From Candidatus Sodalis pierantonius str. SOPE (lineage in GTDB: Bacteria > Pseudomonadota > Gammaproteobacteria > Enterobacterales > Enterobacteriaceae): a DNA stretch of 64,000 nucleotides. The stretch spans positions 3,720,001-3,784,000 of the forward strand of contig NZ_CP006568.1 of assembly GCF_000517405.1 (NCBI RefSeq), in the 5' to 3' direction. This document shows positions 50,304 through 59,641 of this stretch, piece after piece. The position numbers and the translations under genes were made by a program. Within the stretch, counting starts at the first letter, position 1, and each line of letters begins with the position of its first letter. The notes beneath the pieces are model-generated. The model ran no database searches. It was not told where the DNA came from and was given only the letters and a program-made list of their open reading frames with translations.

Positions 50304-51350
50304 CTATTCCTGCATCATCGCGTTGTAGGCTTCCCCGGCGGCCAGAGAATGATCAGCCCACCAGCCAATATCGAGAAAAAGTGCATTCGCCAACCGTTCT
50401 GGCGTGGACGGCAGTCGTTCGGTGCGGGCGGGATCGATAAGCGCAATCGAGGCGGGCGTCACCGGCCCATAGGCAACATAGTGGCTGAAGCGAGCCTGCA
50501 CCTCGGGCTTAATGATGTAACTGAGAAATTTCACCGCCGCAGCCTTATTGGGCGCCCCTTTTACAATCATAAAATAGCCGACCTGCGCCACCGATTGGCC
50601 CCAGCTCATGGCGATGGGCTGACCTTCATCAATGCCGGATTGAAAGCGGCCATTCCAGCCAAGGGCCATCACCACTTCGCCGCTGGCCAACGCCTGTACC
50701 GGCTGAGCGCCGAAAGACCACCACATGGCGACATAAGGTTTGATTTGGCGGATCTTATTGAGCACACGCGCCATACCCGCTTCGGTGCTCAACGTTTTAT
50801 ACACATCCTTGGCCGCGACACCGTCGGCCATCAACGCCGCCTCCAATACCGTGTCTGGTTTTGCCGGTAGCGAACGCTTACCAGGGAATTTTTTCACATC
50901 AAAAAAGTCGGCAAAGGTTTTCGGACCGCCCTGAGGAAAGGCCTGCGTGGAATAGCCGATTACCGTAGAGAAAATCTCCGACGGCACACCATAATCATTG
51001 CGCGCCTGGAGCAGCACCTTGCTTTCATCCACCATGGCGGGAGTTATCTTCTCAAACAGACCGCTTTGCGCCCCCTGCATCAGGCTGGCGCCGCCGGCGG
51101 TCACGACGTCCCACTCGACGCGATGGGTATCCACCATGGCTTTGATGCGGGCGATAACGGGATTGGTGTCTTCTTGCACGTCAATGCCGGTCTGCTCGCT
51201 GAATGGTTTGATCCAGGCCGCGCGGATACCGTCTTGATAAGCGCCGCCCCAGCTGGCGAACATCATCTCATCGGCCGCACGGGCCGTAGAGGCGAGGCAC
51301 ACCGCCGCCAGCACCCCGGCGATTATCCACTTACTGCGTAAGGTTGTCAT
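50304..51350 (-). CDS. Periplasmic solute-binding protein of the polyamine-type ABC system
   Basis: 348 residues. Sec signal peptide (KWIIAGVLAAVCLASTARA, cleavage before ADEMMF). Bacterial extracellular solute-binding family 1 fold of the PotD/PotF type: MFASWGGAYQDGIRAAWIKPF, WDVVTAGGASLMQGAQSGL, MWWSFGAQPVQALASGEVVM. Ligand not determined; the peptidase and amidotransferase neighbours hint at a glutamylated or N-acyl amine. Intact. Confidence 0.88.
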   Translation of the reverse strand: MTTLRSKWIIAGVLAAVCLASTARAADEMMFASWGGAYQDGIRAAWIKPFSEQTGIDVQEDTNPVIARIKAMVDTHRVEWDVVTAGGASLMQGAQSGLFEKITPAMVDESKVLLQARNDYGVPSEIFSTVIGYSTQAFPQGGPKTFADFFDVKKFPGKRSLPAKPDTVLEAALMADGVAAKDVYKTLSTEAGMARVLNKIRQIKPYVAMWWSFGAQPVQALASGEVVMALGWNGRFQSGIDEGQPIAMSWGQSVAQVGYFMIVKGAPNKAAAVKFLSYIIKPEVQARFSHYVAYGPVTPASIALIDPARTERLPSTPERLANALFLDIGWWADHSLAAGEAYNAMMQE

Positions 51351-51377
51351 CCCGTTGATCTCCCATTGATAACTGCA

Positions 51378-52112
51378 TTAAAGATTGACGCTTTCAGGGG
51401 GTACCGACGGCGAGGATTGTACCAGCGCCGCAAAACGGGTCAGCATGGTTTTCGCCGCCAGCGCCTCATCGGCGGTGGCAATCAAATGGTCGATATTTCC
51501 CCCGTCCAGCTCCATGCGCTGCCGGTTTTGTTCAAACCAGACCGACGCCTGCGCCAGCGTGATTTCCGGGTGGCCCTGGATGCCCCAGACCGGTTGATCC
51601 CGGTAACGCCATATTTGGTTCGGGCATTGATCGCTGCCGGCCAACACCGTCATCGCGGGATGGTCGGCGCGCACTTCGTCGTTGTGCCAAACGAACATAT
51701 ACGCCCGCGGTACAATACCGGCGGCAATAGGATCGCTGGCCGCGGCGGGAGTGGCGCTCAGCCATTTATTCCCTATTTCGCAATAGGGACGCCGAAAGAC
51801 CTGATCGTGGCCGCACAGCGCGGAGGCCAATATCTGACTACTGAAACAAACGCCAAGCATTGGAATGCGCCGCCGCGACGCTTCCTGGATCAGCCGATGT
51901 TCCTGCAGGATAAACGGCACATCTTCGTAGGCGCCGTGGGGGCTGCCCGAGAGGAAAATGCCGTCATAACCCGCCAAATTCTCTGGAAATTCATTGTTGA
52001 ACGCCCAAAATCGATCCACCTCCAGCCCCCAGTGTTCAAATCGGTCGTCAAGCCGGGCGACGGTGGTGGTGGAACGACCGTTATGCAGATACAGCAATCG
52101 TTTGCGTTGCAT
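51378..52112 (-). CDS. Class I glutamine amidotransferase
   Basis: 244 residues. Nucleophile elbow MLGVCFSSQILASAL with catalytic Cys, and the His-Glu pair in VWGIQGHPEITL. Same family as the GuaA GATase domain and gamma-glutamyl-GABA hydrolase-like proteins. In this operon it most likely cleaves a glutamyl amide of the imported compound. 27 bp after it comes the binding-protein gene. Confidence 0.85.
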   Translation of the reverse strand: MQRKRLLYLHNGRSTTTVARLDDRFEHWGLEVDRFWAFNNEFPENLAGYDGIFLSGSPHGAYEDVPFILQEHRLIQEASRRRIPMLGVCFSSQILASALCGHDQVFRRPYCEIGNKWLSATPAAASDPIAAGIVPRAYMFVWHNDEVRADHPAMTVLAGSDQCPNQIWRYRDQPVWGIQGHPEITLAQASVWFEQNRQRMELDGGNIDHLIATADEALAAKTMLTRFAALVQSSPSVPPESVNL

Positions 52113-52170
52113 GAAAAACCCCGTTTGGGTAATGAACGAAAGGGAAAATGGCGAATGCGGTAGCTGGCCG

Positions 52171-52836
52171 TCAACTCGGGGGCAAGCCGGTCACCGACTG
52201 CACAATAGCCTGACGCGTGCCTTCGATATGCCGCACCATTGCCGCGGCGGCGGCCTCGTCGTCGCCGGCTTCGATCGCGGCCAGAATGGCCAAATGCTCT
52301 TCCCGCCCGGGAGCAAAACGGCCCGGCACGGTTTCTTTACTAAATAAACGGGTGCGCACACGCAGCTCATCAATGAGGCGCTGCAATAATCGATTGCCGC
52401 CGGTGTCGGCGATACTGAGATGCAGTAAATCATCGACTTCCCAGTGATAGTCAGCCGTAACCGTGGCGGGTGAAGTCATTTGCAGTAAACGTGCGCGAAT
52501 GTCGGCGATCTTGCCGGGAGACATACGACCCGCCGCCTGGCGAGCCGCATCGGCTTCGAGCAATTTACGTACCGCCATAATTTCAAGGATTTCGGCCAAT
52601 TCAACGCCGTTGACCAACAGGGTGCGTCCAGAACGGCGCAGGAAATGCTTACTCTCCAAACGACCCAGGGCCTCACGTATCGGCGTACGCGACAACCCCA
52701 GCAGCTCCGCCAGCCGACGCTCGCTGATGACCTCACCGTTCACCAGCGCGCCCGATTTAATCATGTTCAATACCGCTTCAAAGGCTTGCTCGGTTAAAGA
52801 CCGCTCGGTCGCTTGCTGGGGTGCTATCGCGCTCAA
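52171..52836 (-). CDS. GntR-family regulator (FadR/FCD type)
   Basis: 221 residues. N-terminal winged HTH (ERRLAELLGLSRTPIREALGRLE, residues 38-62) followed by an all-helical FCD domain with the His/Asp ligand pattern (DYHWEVDDLLHLSIADTGGN). First gene of the amidotransferase-ABC operon and so its likely local repressor, with the imported metabolite as effector. Intact. The start at 52836 (MSAIAPQQATERSL) fits the family. Confidence 0.88.
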   Translation of the reverse strand: MSAIAPQQATERSLTEQAFEAVLNMIKSGALVNGEVISERRLAELLGLSRTPIREALGRLESKHFLRRSGRTLLVNGVELAEILEIMAVRKLLEADAARQAAGRMSPGKIADIRARLLQMTSPATVTADYHWEVDDLLHLSIADTGGNRLLQRLIDELRVRTRLFSKETVPGRFAPGREEHLAILAAIEAGDDEAAAAAMVRHIEGTRQAIVQSVTGLPPS

Positions 52837-53219
52837 CGCCCTTCTCCTTTGTTTGTTTTTCCACGATTATGCCGCCGGTATGCCATTTATATACTACTTA
52901 CACACCACCGATGTCATCACGCCAAGCCCGATAAAAGCCGACATCTGCGGCGAAAATGCCTTAATTTCTGGTAAAATAAGAAAACAGTATGACGCTGGCA
53001 GGAATCGCCCGGAAAGAAGCGTCGGTAAACGGGGGAAATGCCGATAGATGGGGCTCGAAAGAGAACGGTGAAGCGTGAACAGCGGGGTATGGGTACCCCT
53101 TTGCCCGCTGCGAACCCCATACGCCATCGCGATGGGCCGCAGGTCCCCGCGCAGGTGCAGCGTTCAGCGCTGGGCGAACCGTTACGCCTCAGCGCAGTTG
53201 AAGGCCGACCGTGGCGCTA
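52837..53219. other. Intergenic region upstream of the GntR gene
   Basis: 383 bp without a supported gene. The first 120 bp are AT-rich and contain CATTTATATACTACTTACACA near 52882, a possible promoter and operator for the GntR operon. The rest is GC-rich with no family signature. Confidence 0.4.
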
Positions 53220-53672
53220 TCAAGCGCCGCCGACCGGCCCACAATATAACGCCAGCCCCGACGTCAGCTTGCGCACGCGCTTTTTATCGCCGGCGATGGC
53301 GATGCTAATTAATTGAAACGACTCGCTGTTCTGACCAGCGAGCGCGGCGCGAAATTGCGTATAGTCGGTGGTGGCTTGACCTTCGACCGGGAAGAGCACC
53401 ACATCCAGCGCCTGACTCGCCCCCTCCTGCCACAGGCGTTGCAGGTGCCGCGTATCGGCGGCGAGCACCGAAATGCCGATGGGGATAAGCCCCGGCCACG
53501 CGCGTTGTCGGGCGTCGATCAACGCCTCCCTCACCAGACCGAGGTGGCGCTGGCCAAGGGTTAATGCCATCACCGCCGCCGCATTTGCCGCGCGGCCGGC
53601 GTCCAGCGCCTGACTGACTATCACCACACAGCGTTCCGGCACCACGCTTGCCTATTGCTCCATTTCGTTCAT
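53220..53672 (-). pseudogene. DUF2000 family protein, amber codon near the start
   Basis: The DUF2000 pattern is clear: ERCVVIVSQALDAGRAANAAAVMALTLG, GQATTDYTQFRAAL, GDKKRVRKLTSGLALY. The natural start is ATG 53672 (MNEMEQ), but codon 7 is TAG (53652-53654). A GTG at 53645 could start a 141-residue product. The family's function is not established. Lies next to the AraC-type gene. Confidence 0.7.
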
Positions 53673-53718
53673 CTCTACGCTCCTGTTATTGACCAAGGCG
53701 GTTAGAGTAGAAGGGGAT

Positions 53719-54595
53719 TCAATCGTCGTCTGGAACGTTTGTGCACCAATAACGATAGCTGGCGGGCGTCATATGATAGGCACGACGGAACCAACGCCCC
53801 CGATGGCTCTGATCGGCGAATCCGACCTGTGCGGCGGCCAGGGCGGGGGAAACGCCCTGCATCAGCAGGCGGCGGGCCTGTACCAAACGCAACTGCACCA
53901 GCCAGGCATGGGGCGGCAACCCGAACGCCGCACGAAATTCGCGATTAAGCCGGAAACGGTCCATGCCGGCAACATGGGCCAACGCATCCAGACCGATCTC
54001 CTCATGATAACGCATCCAGACCGATCTCCTCATGATAATGCGCCTGCAAATAATCGCGGGCGCGAATCAGGGCGAGGCGACTGACATTGGCCGGCGCGCT
54101 TTTCTTTCGCCAGGGATAGCCGTGGGTCAGACGGACGAGCAGATGCTGTAGGGCATGGTCTCGCACCATGCGCGGCGCCTGATGATGCAAGGCGTTAAAC
54201 GCCTCCCAGGTAGCGCCGGCAAGAAGCGGATCGTTTACCAGCGTTTGCGGAAAGACCAGCTCAAACCGGTCCGGCGCCTCGGCAAAGAGGGCCGGCAAGG
54301 TTTGACGCATCAGCGGTACCGGTAGATAAAGCATGCGGTAGGTGAAGCCGGCGCCATCCACCGCATCGCCGTCATGGATTTCGCCCGGCGCCAGCATAAA
54401 CACTTTGCCCGGCGTGCCTTGATGTTTGATGCGCCCCGAATGGAATTGCTGCACGCCGGCTTCGGTAACGCCGATGAGATAACTGTCGTGCCAGTGTGCA
54501 TCAAAGGCATGGCCGGTGAAATGGGCGCGAAGAGTTTCAGTCTGGCTATCATCATCCCTGGTGATATCCACCCAATTGGCGTTTAGCATAGGCAT
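53719..54595 (-). pseudogene. AraC-family regulator with a 28-bp frameshifting duplication
   Basis: N-terminal cupin-type effector domain (HFTGHAFDAHWHDSYLIGV, FMLAPGEIHDGD) and C-terminal double HTH (EIGLDALAHVAGMDRFRLNREFRAAFG, HAWLVQLRLVQARRLLMQG, VGFADQSHRGRWFRRAYHMTP). The two parts are in different frames because a 28-bp segment encoding YHEEIGLDAL is present twice in tandem (53982-54009 and 54010-54037). Deleting one unit restores a single frame. Confidence 0.93.
53982..54037. repeat. Perfect 28-bp tandem duplication inside the AraC gene
   Basis: Two identical units in direct contact. 28 is not a multiple of three, so the duplication alone explains the gene's loss. Confidence 0.97.
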
Positions 54596-54770
54596 AAGTC
54601 CGGGAACAGGTGCAGGATAGGGTAACAAATCTACGCCCTATTGGGATGCAGGAGGGAAACGCGGTGTAAAACAGATGGAAAACCAGGGTTAAGGTGGCCC
54701 CAAGCGCGAAGGTCAGAACGCCGTCCAGCATAACTCCTCACGCAGCGGGGGAAATAAGCGATAGCGCGGC

Positions 54771-55091
54771 TTAATCGTTTTCTCGGACGGTCTGGACCTT
54801 GAGTTTTTTGCCGTTCATTACACCCTTCACCTTATAAATTAGTCCGTTATCGCAGCAGGAAATCAGTAAATCCCCATCCCAGTCCATACGCAGCTGGCTG
54901 GGCGACGGACAATGATAGCCGGCACGCCGCAGGGTTTGCTGCGCGAACTGGTTCTGCTTCATTTGCCGCGGGCTGCCCGCATCTTGCCAGACGGGCAAAT
55001 GCCAGCTCGCCGCATCGGCAAACAGTCGGGACAGAACGAACAGCAATAGTGTGATCGCAAATAGCGCGTTTAAAGGGCGCGTATCATTCAT
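54771..55091 (-). CDS. Small membrane-anchored hypothetical protein
   Basis: 106 residues from ATG 55091 (MNDTRPLNALFAITLLLFVL). One N-terminal hydrophobic segment, then a polar domain with HCPSPSQLRMDWDGDLLISCCDNGLIYKVKG. Three Cys in the domain suggest a periplasmic disulphide fold. I do not recognise a family. An ATG one codon earlier (55094) is equally good. Confidence 0.55.
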   Translation of the reverse strand: MNDTRPLNALFAITLLLFVLSRLFADAASWHLPVWQDAGSPRQMKQNQFAQQTLRRAGYHCPSPSQLRMDWDGDLLISCCDNGLIYKVKGVMNGKKLKVQTVREND

Positions 55092-55353
55092 CATGTCATG
55101 CCCAACGAGAGAAAGCGCAACTGTAGCCGAGAAATTAATGCGGAACAATGATCTCGCGTTAGCTTTTCGGCCTTATGTCATTTCACCGCGAGCGCCGACC
55201 TCTTCGATCCTGGCCGCCTGGCCCCATTGCCTACGCTCGCCGAAACGCCGGGGCCGCCATAGCCCGCAACACCGAGCCTCTCCATCGCACGCTCATCAAA
55301 ACCCCGTCAGCGTACCCGCCGCCGCGCGCAATGACAGCCCTTTTCCCGTGCCG

Positions 55354-56661
55354 TCATCCGGCCATGATGCCACCGTCCACCGGCAGGCTGACGCCGGTAA
55401 CGAAGCTGGCCGCCGGGCTGACCAGCCAAAGCGCAGCGGCAGCGACCTCGTCGGCCTCGTCGGCCTCGTCGGCCTCGCAGAGGCGTCCTAGGGGGTGCAG
55501 GTCGCCGTGCTCGTCAAGTTTATCGCCAAACACCGCCTCGGACATGGCGGTCCTGACCAGACCGGGACAGACGGCATTGATACGGATACCGTGTCGGGCA
55601 TATTCCAGCTCGGCGGATTTAGTCAACCCCAACAGGCCGTGTTTGCTGGCGGTGTAGGCACAGCCGCCGGTGTAACTTGCACGTAGCCCGGCGATAGAGG
55701 CAACATTCACAATAGCGCCGCCGGACGGCATCATCAAAGGGATTTCCCGCTTCATACAGAGATAAACGCCGGTAAGATTCAGCGCCATTACCTGATGCCA
55801 GGCCTCGTCGGGATAGTCGGTCAATGGGGTAAACGAGACGCCATCGGTACCGGCATTATTGATGGCAATATCCAACCTGCCCCACCGAGTGTCGATCTCA
55901 TCAAACAGGCGCCGCAGATCGTCGGCCTGCGCCAGATCGGCGGCATCTTGCCCGCGAACCGCTGCGTCAACGCTTCCACCTCCCCCTCGCTGATTTTGCG
56001 AATCAGGTGAGGTAATAGCCAGCACAGGCTGCAGCGCCGCTTTCGCGCTTGACCAACGCGCGCCGTCGACGGGCAAAATCGCGCGGATACGCCCGGCAAT
56101 ACCGGGCGCGACCGGCGCCAGCACGCAGCTGTATACCCACAGCAGCCCCAGACAATTTTTCAAGACCTGCGCCGATGCCAGCGGATCGGTTTTCACCTTG
56201 CGCCATGGCTGCTGGTGGGTGATATATTCATTGCCGCGCGTCCACATGCGCCGCATCGCCACGCCCGCCTTACGGTATTCTAACTGACGCATGTGATGCT
56301 CGTATTCGCTTACGTCCTGCGACAACGCCTGGTTCAGCGCCGGATCGGGGCAGTAGCCGGCCGGCAGCGCGCCGTTAAAGTTGCTCACGATAAGCGTCAC
56401 CAACCGGTTGATAAAATTGCCCAAATTGTCCACCAGATCTTTATTGATTACCTGCGCCATAGCGCTAAAGGAAAAATCGGTGTCGCTGGTTTCTGGCATC
56501 ATGCAAAACAGGGTATAACGCCAATAATCGGTGGGAAAAAGCGTCAGCGCTTCGCCGGTGAACACGCCACGCTGGCGGCTGGTGGAGAATTTTGTCGACC
56601 CTGTACACGGCTTATCAACGGGAAAAATCTTTATATTTCTAATGTAATCCGCAGCAATCAA
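55354..56661 (-). pseudogene. Chimeric remnant: methionyl-tRNA synthetase-like fragment joined to a short-chain dehydrogenase
   Basis: One open frame made of two unrelated pieces. Codons from about 56595 to 56000 match the KMSKS region and anticodon-binding domain of a MetRS paralogue (KFSTSRQRGVF, DYWRYTLFCMMPETSDTDFSF, LGNFINRL), whose C-terminal LIRKISEGEVEALTQRFAG is in another frame at 55990-55940. From about 55940 an SDR follows (RLDIAINNAGTDG, catalytic Tyr-Lys in YTASKHGLLGLTKSA, PGLVRTAMSE) without the N-terminal Rossmann GxxxGxG. Both genes are truncated; the SDR also has three 9-bp repeats (ADEADEADE). Confidence 0.85.
55446..55472. repeat. Three 9-bp direct repeats (CCTCGTCGG) in the SDR part
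   Basis: In-frame expansion giving ADE three times, where related SDRs have one. Slippage-type change within decayed DNA. Confidence 0.85.
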
Positions 56662-56799
56662 AATAGAATTTGCCTACCCACGGCGTCTGATAATTATTTT
56701 CTGCAAGCGGTAAGAGATGTAATTTATTTACTTCTTTACTTTTCTTGGGGTGACATCTTACTTTAAAAAAAACGAATCAACCTCACCTAGGAATGCATT

Positions 56800-57698
56800 A
56801 TGAAAGTAGGTTTCATAGGCTTGGAAAAAATGGGCGCCGCCATGGCTACACGACTTAAAAATGCTGGACATGAAGTGATCGCCGTTGATGAAAATAGTCA
56901 TGCACGGGACAAGGCGACGCAGCAAGGCATCAATGTCGCCGCGGATTGTCGATCGGCGGCAGCTATGCTGCCGGCGCCGCGGACTTTCTGGCTGATGACG
57001 CCACCGGGTGAGGCAACGGAAAACGCTATTGCTGAATTAGCGGCGCTGCTTACCAGCGGTGATATCGTCGTTGACGGTGGTAACTCGGATTTTCGCGATA
57101 CGCTTCGTCGCTCGGCCAGGCTGCGGGAGAAAGGGATAACGCTGGTAGACGCGGGCGTTAGCGGTGGAACACAAGGCGCACGGGAAGGATGCGGGCTTCT
57201 TATCGGCGCAGCGACCCCGATCGTCGAATGTCTTGCCCCGCTGTTTGACGCCCTGGCGGCCAAAGGGGCGTGGGCGACGGCGGCGCGGGACATCTTGCCA
57301 AAGCGGTGCATAACGGCGTCGAATACGCGCTGATGCAGGCTTATGGCGAGGGATATGAGCTACTTCTGGCGTCTGACATAGATGTCGACCTGCTGGCCAC
57401 GCTGAACGCCTGGCAAAACGGCTGTTCCATACGTTCGCATTTACTGGAAAAACTGATTGAAGCCCTGGCGCCCAATGTGTCGCTGGCCGGTGTAAAAGGC
57501 TACGCAGCGGATTCCGGCATGGGCCGCTGGACGGTGGAGGAAGCCATCCGCCTACGCGTGCCCACGCCGGCCATCAGCGCGGCTCTCCAGGCGCGTTTCC
57601 GCTCACAGCAGGACGATTCTCCCACCATGAAAAGCATTGCCGCCCTGCGGGGGACGATCGGCGGCCATGCGGTAAAACACCGCGAGGATAACGCATGA
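56800..57698 (+). pseudogene. 6-phosphogluconate dehydrogenase-like protein, frameshifted
   Basis: About 300-codon, decarboxylating 6PGDH of the short (GntZ/YqeC) type. NAD(P)-binding MKVGFIGLEKMGAAMATRL (the usual Gly-Leu-Gly-x-Met-Gly appears as GLEKMG), substrate-binding VDAGVSGGTQGAREGCGLLIG. Near 57275 the frame changes; the rest (GAGHLAKAVHNGVEYALMQAYGEGYELL, catalytic Lys in AKAVHNG, then AADSGMGRWTVEEAI) continues in the second frame to TGA 57696-57698. RBS AGGAATGC precedes ATG 56800. Coupled to hxlB by a 4-bp overlap. Confidence 0.9.
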
Positions 57699-57907
57699 GC
57701 ACAGTTTCACTAACGCAGCGCCTGCAACAGGTCGCCCGCGAGCTTAGTCATATGGCGCAAGCTATTAACGATGAGCAGTTATCACAGCTTGCCGAGGCCA
57801 TCAACCGCACGCCGCGGGTGTTTTTAAGCGGCCAGGGCCGCTCGGGTTTGATGGTGAAAGCAATCGCCATCCGTCTCATGCATATCGGTCTTGCGGTGTA
57901 TGTGTAG
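57695..57907 (+). pseudogene. 6-phospho-3-hexuloisomerase (SIS domain), truncated
   Basis: 70 residues (family about 180) with the SIS-domain start RVFLSGQGRSGLMVKAIAIRLMHIGLAVYV and then TAG. Overlaps the upstream 6PGDH stop (ATGA). The sequence after 57907 no longer matches the family, so the 3' two-thirds are lost at a junction with phage-type DNA. 6PGDH-like and hexuloisomerase genes together suggest a formaldehyde or ribulose-5-phosphate module of the GntZ-HxlB kind. Confidence 0.8.
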
Positions 57908-57930
57908 CGATGCAAAATATTTTGGACTAA

Positions 57931-58003
57931 TTTGCAAGCAATTCTGGACTCCTTTAAACCACTAAAAAGTGGCCATTTTGGACAGTCCAGAATTGTTTGC
58001 AAA
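57931..58003. repeat. 20-bp inverted repeat at the hxlB / methylase junction
   Basis: Arms 57931-57950 and 57984-58003 match at 19 of 20 positions (TTTGCAAGCAATTCTGGACT type) around a 33-bp centre that itself has CCACTAAAAAGTGG. Could be an attachment or operator site, or part of an insertion-sequence end. It lies exactly where the hxlB homology stops. Confidence 0.6.
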
Positions 58004-58390
58004 AAGGAAATCAGGCGAAATTGCGAATGATCAACTCGCGTCTGCTATGAGGGTTGTTGCCTAATGAGTATTTTAGGTCAACAACGTCGATATGAAGGTT
58101 TTTGAAGATGCTCCTCATTTCTGGGATATCATTAACTGAAATAACCATTCTTCCTGTTATCGAATGAGCCAGGCTATCAATGATGCTGTATTGCTCCAGG
58201 CCAAACGCCACGCCATAGCCTTGAGTCTTCCAGTAAGGTGGATCAAGGTAGAACAATGTATGTGGCCTATCATATTTTTCAATACAAGCCTGCCAACCAA
58301 GATGCTCTATGGTTGCCTGAGATAAACGCAGATGAGCCTGTTATAGCTGCTCTTCGATTCTTAGAAGGTTCAATAACTGTGATCGCACAG

Positions 58391-59445
58391 GGCTTTGTTG
58401 AATAAATCGAACTTTTAGGTGACTGGCGGCTCTGATCACTACATTCGTTTCAACATCAGGTCCCCATGGCAAAGCAAAAGTTTAAAATCACCAACTGGCC
58501 CGCATATAACAATGCGCTCAGGCAGCGGGGGGACCTGACAGTATGGCTTGATGAGTCAGCCATTGCTGCATGGACTGAGAGTACACCACCTGAACATCGT
58601 GGCCGGCCGCTTCACTACACCGATATGGCCATTACCACGGTTCTGATGATAAAGCGCGTGTTTAACCTTTCGCTCCGGGCGTTACAGGGTTTCGTTGACT
58701 CGATTTTTAAACTGATGGGGCTGTCGCTGCGCTGCCCAGATTACTCTCTGGTCAGCCGGCGAGCAAAAACCGTCGACATCAGCATAAAAACGCCAACCCG
58801 CGGCGAAATCTCACACCTGGTCATCGATGGCACCGGCCTGAAAATCTTCGGCGAAGGCGAATGGAAAGTCAGGCAGCATGAGGCTGAGAGGCGCAGAGTA
58901 TGGCGCAAGCTTGATCTGGCAGTAGATAGCGCGACACATGAAATTATCTGTGCCGATTTATCGCTAAGCGGTACGACAGATGCGCAGGCGCTGCCCGGGC
59001 TGATTAACCAAACCCACCGGAAAATCAGGGAAGCGTCGGCTGACAGTGCTTACGATACGCGTTACTGTCATGATGCTCTGCTGAGGAAAAAAATAAAGCC
59101 GCTTATCCCACCGCGAAGTGGTGCGCAATATTGGCCAGCTCGATACCATGAGCGTAACCATGCGGTGGCAAATCAGCATCTGAGCGGCAATAACGATACC
59201 TGGAAAAAGAAAGTAGGTTATCACCGGCGTTCACTGGCTGAAACGGCCATGTTCCGGTTTAAAATACTTCTGGGTGGTCATCTGAGTCTGCATGACTATG
59301 ACGCGCAGGTAGGTGAGGCTATGGCAATGGTCAAAGCGCTTAACCGGATCACGTTGTTAGGAATGCCAAACAGCGTCCGCATCATGTAACAATCGCCCTG
59401 ATAGGGAGGAAGTCGTCAAAAATTTCGGATTTATTCAACAAAGCG
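58391..59445 (+). mobile_element. IS903-type element, copy 3
   Basis: 1055 bp, duplication ATCGCACAG at 58382-58390 and 59446-59454. Inserted in the adenine-methylase gene. Transposase open. Confidence 0.95.
58466..59389 (+). CDS. IS903-type transposase
   Basis: 307 residues; a few substitutions relative to copy 1 (for example QHEAERRRVWRKLDLA). Y(2)R(3)E(6)K signature and DDE residues present. Confidence 0.95.
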   Translation: MAKQKFKITNWPAYNNALRQRGDLTVWLDESAIAAWTESTPPEHRGRPLHYTDMAITTVLMIKRVFNLSLRALQGFVDSIFKLMGLSLRCPDYSLVSRRAKTVDISIKTPTRGEISHLVIDGTGLKIFGEGEWKVRQHEAERRRVWRKLDLAVDSATHEIICADLSLSGTTDAQALPGLINQTHRKIREASADSAYDTRYCHDALLRKKIKPLIPPRSGAQYWPARYHERNHAVANQHLSGNNDTWKKKVGYHRRSLAETAMFRFKILLGGHLSLHDYDAQVGEAMAMVKALNRITLLGMPNSVRIM

Positions 59446-59641
59446 ATCGCACAGCGGAAGTACCAAAGTTCTGCCCGCTCACTTTGCCACCAAATGTGAG
59501 TTGTTGAAGATAGTAAAACTGGGCGGCTCGCTGTATATCGGTCAGCGTTTGTGGTGGTGTTTCTTTTAGCCAATCAAACAGCTGCCTACTGCTTAAAGCC
59601 CACTTAAACTGACGTATAAATTTCTCCAAATGGTACTTAAC

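Noticed and set aside
53038..53316. 92-codon plus-strand frame upstream of the DUF2000 remnant
   Set aside because: Half of it overlaps the DUF2000 gene on the other strand and it shows no family signature.
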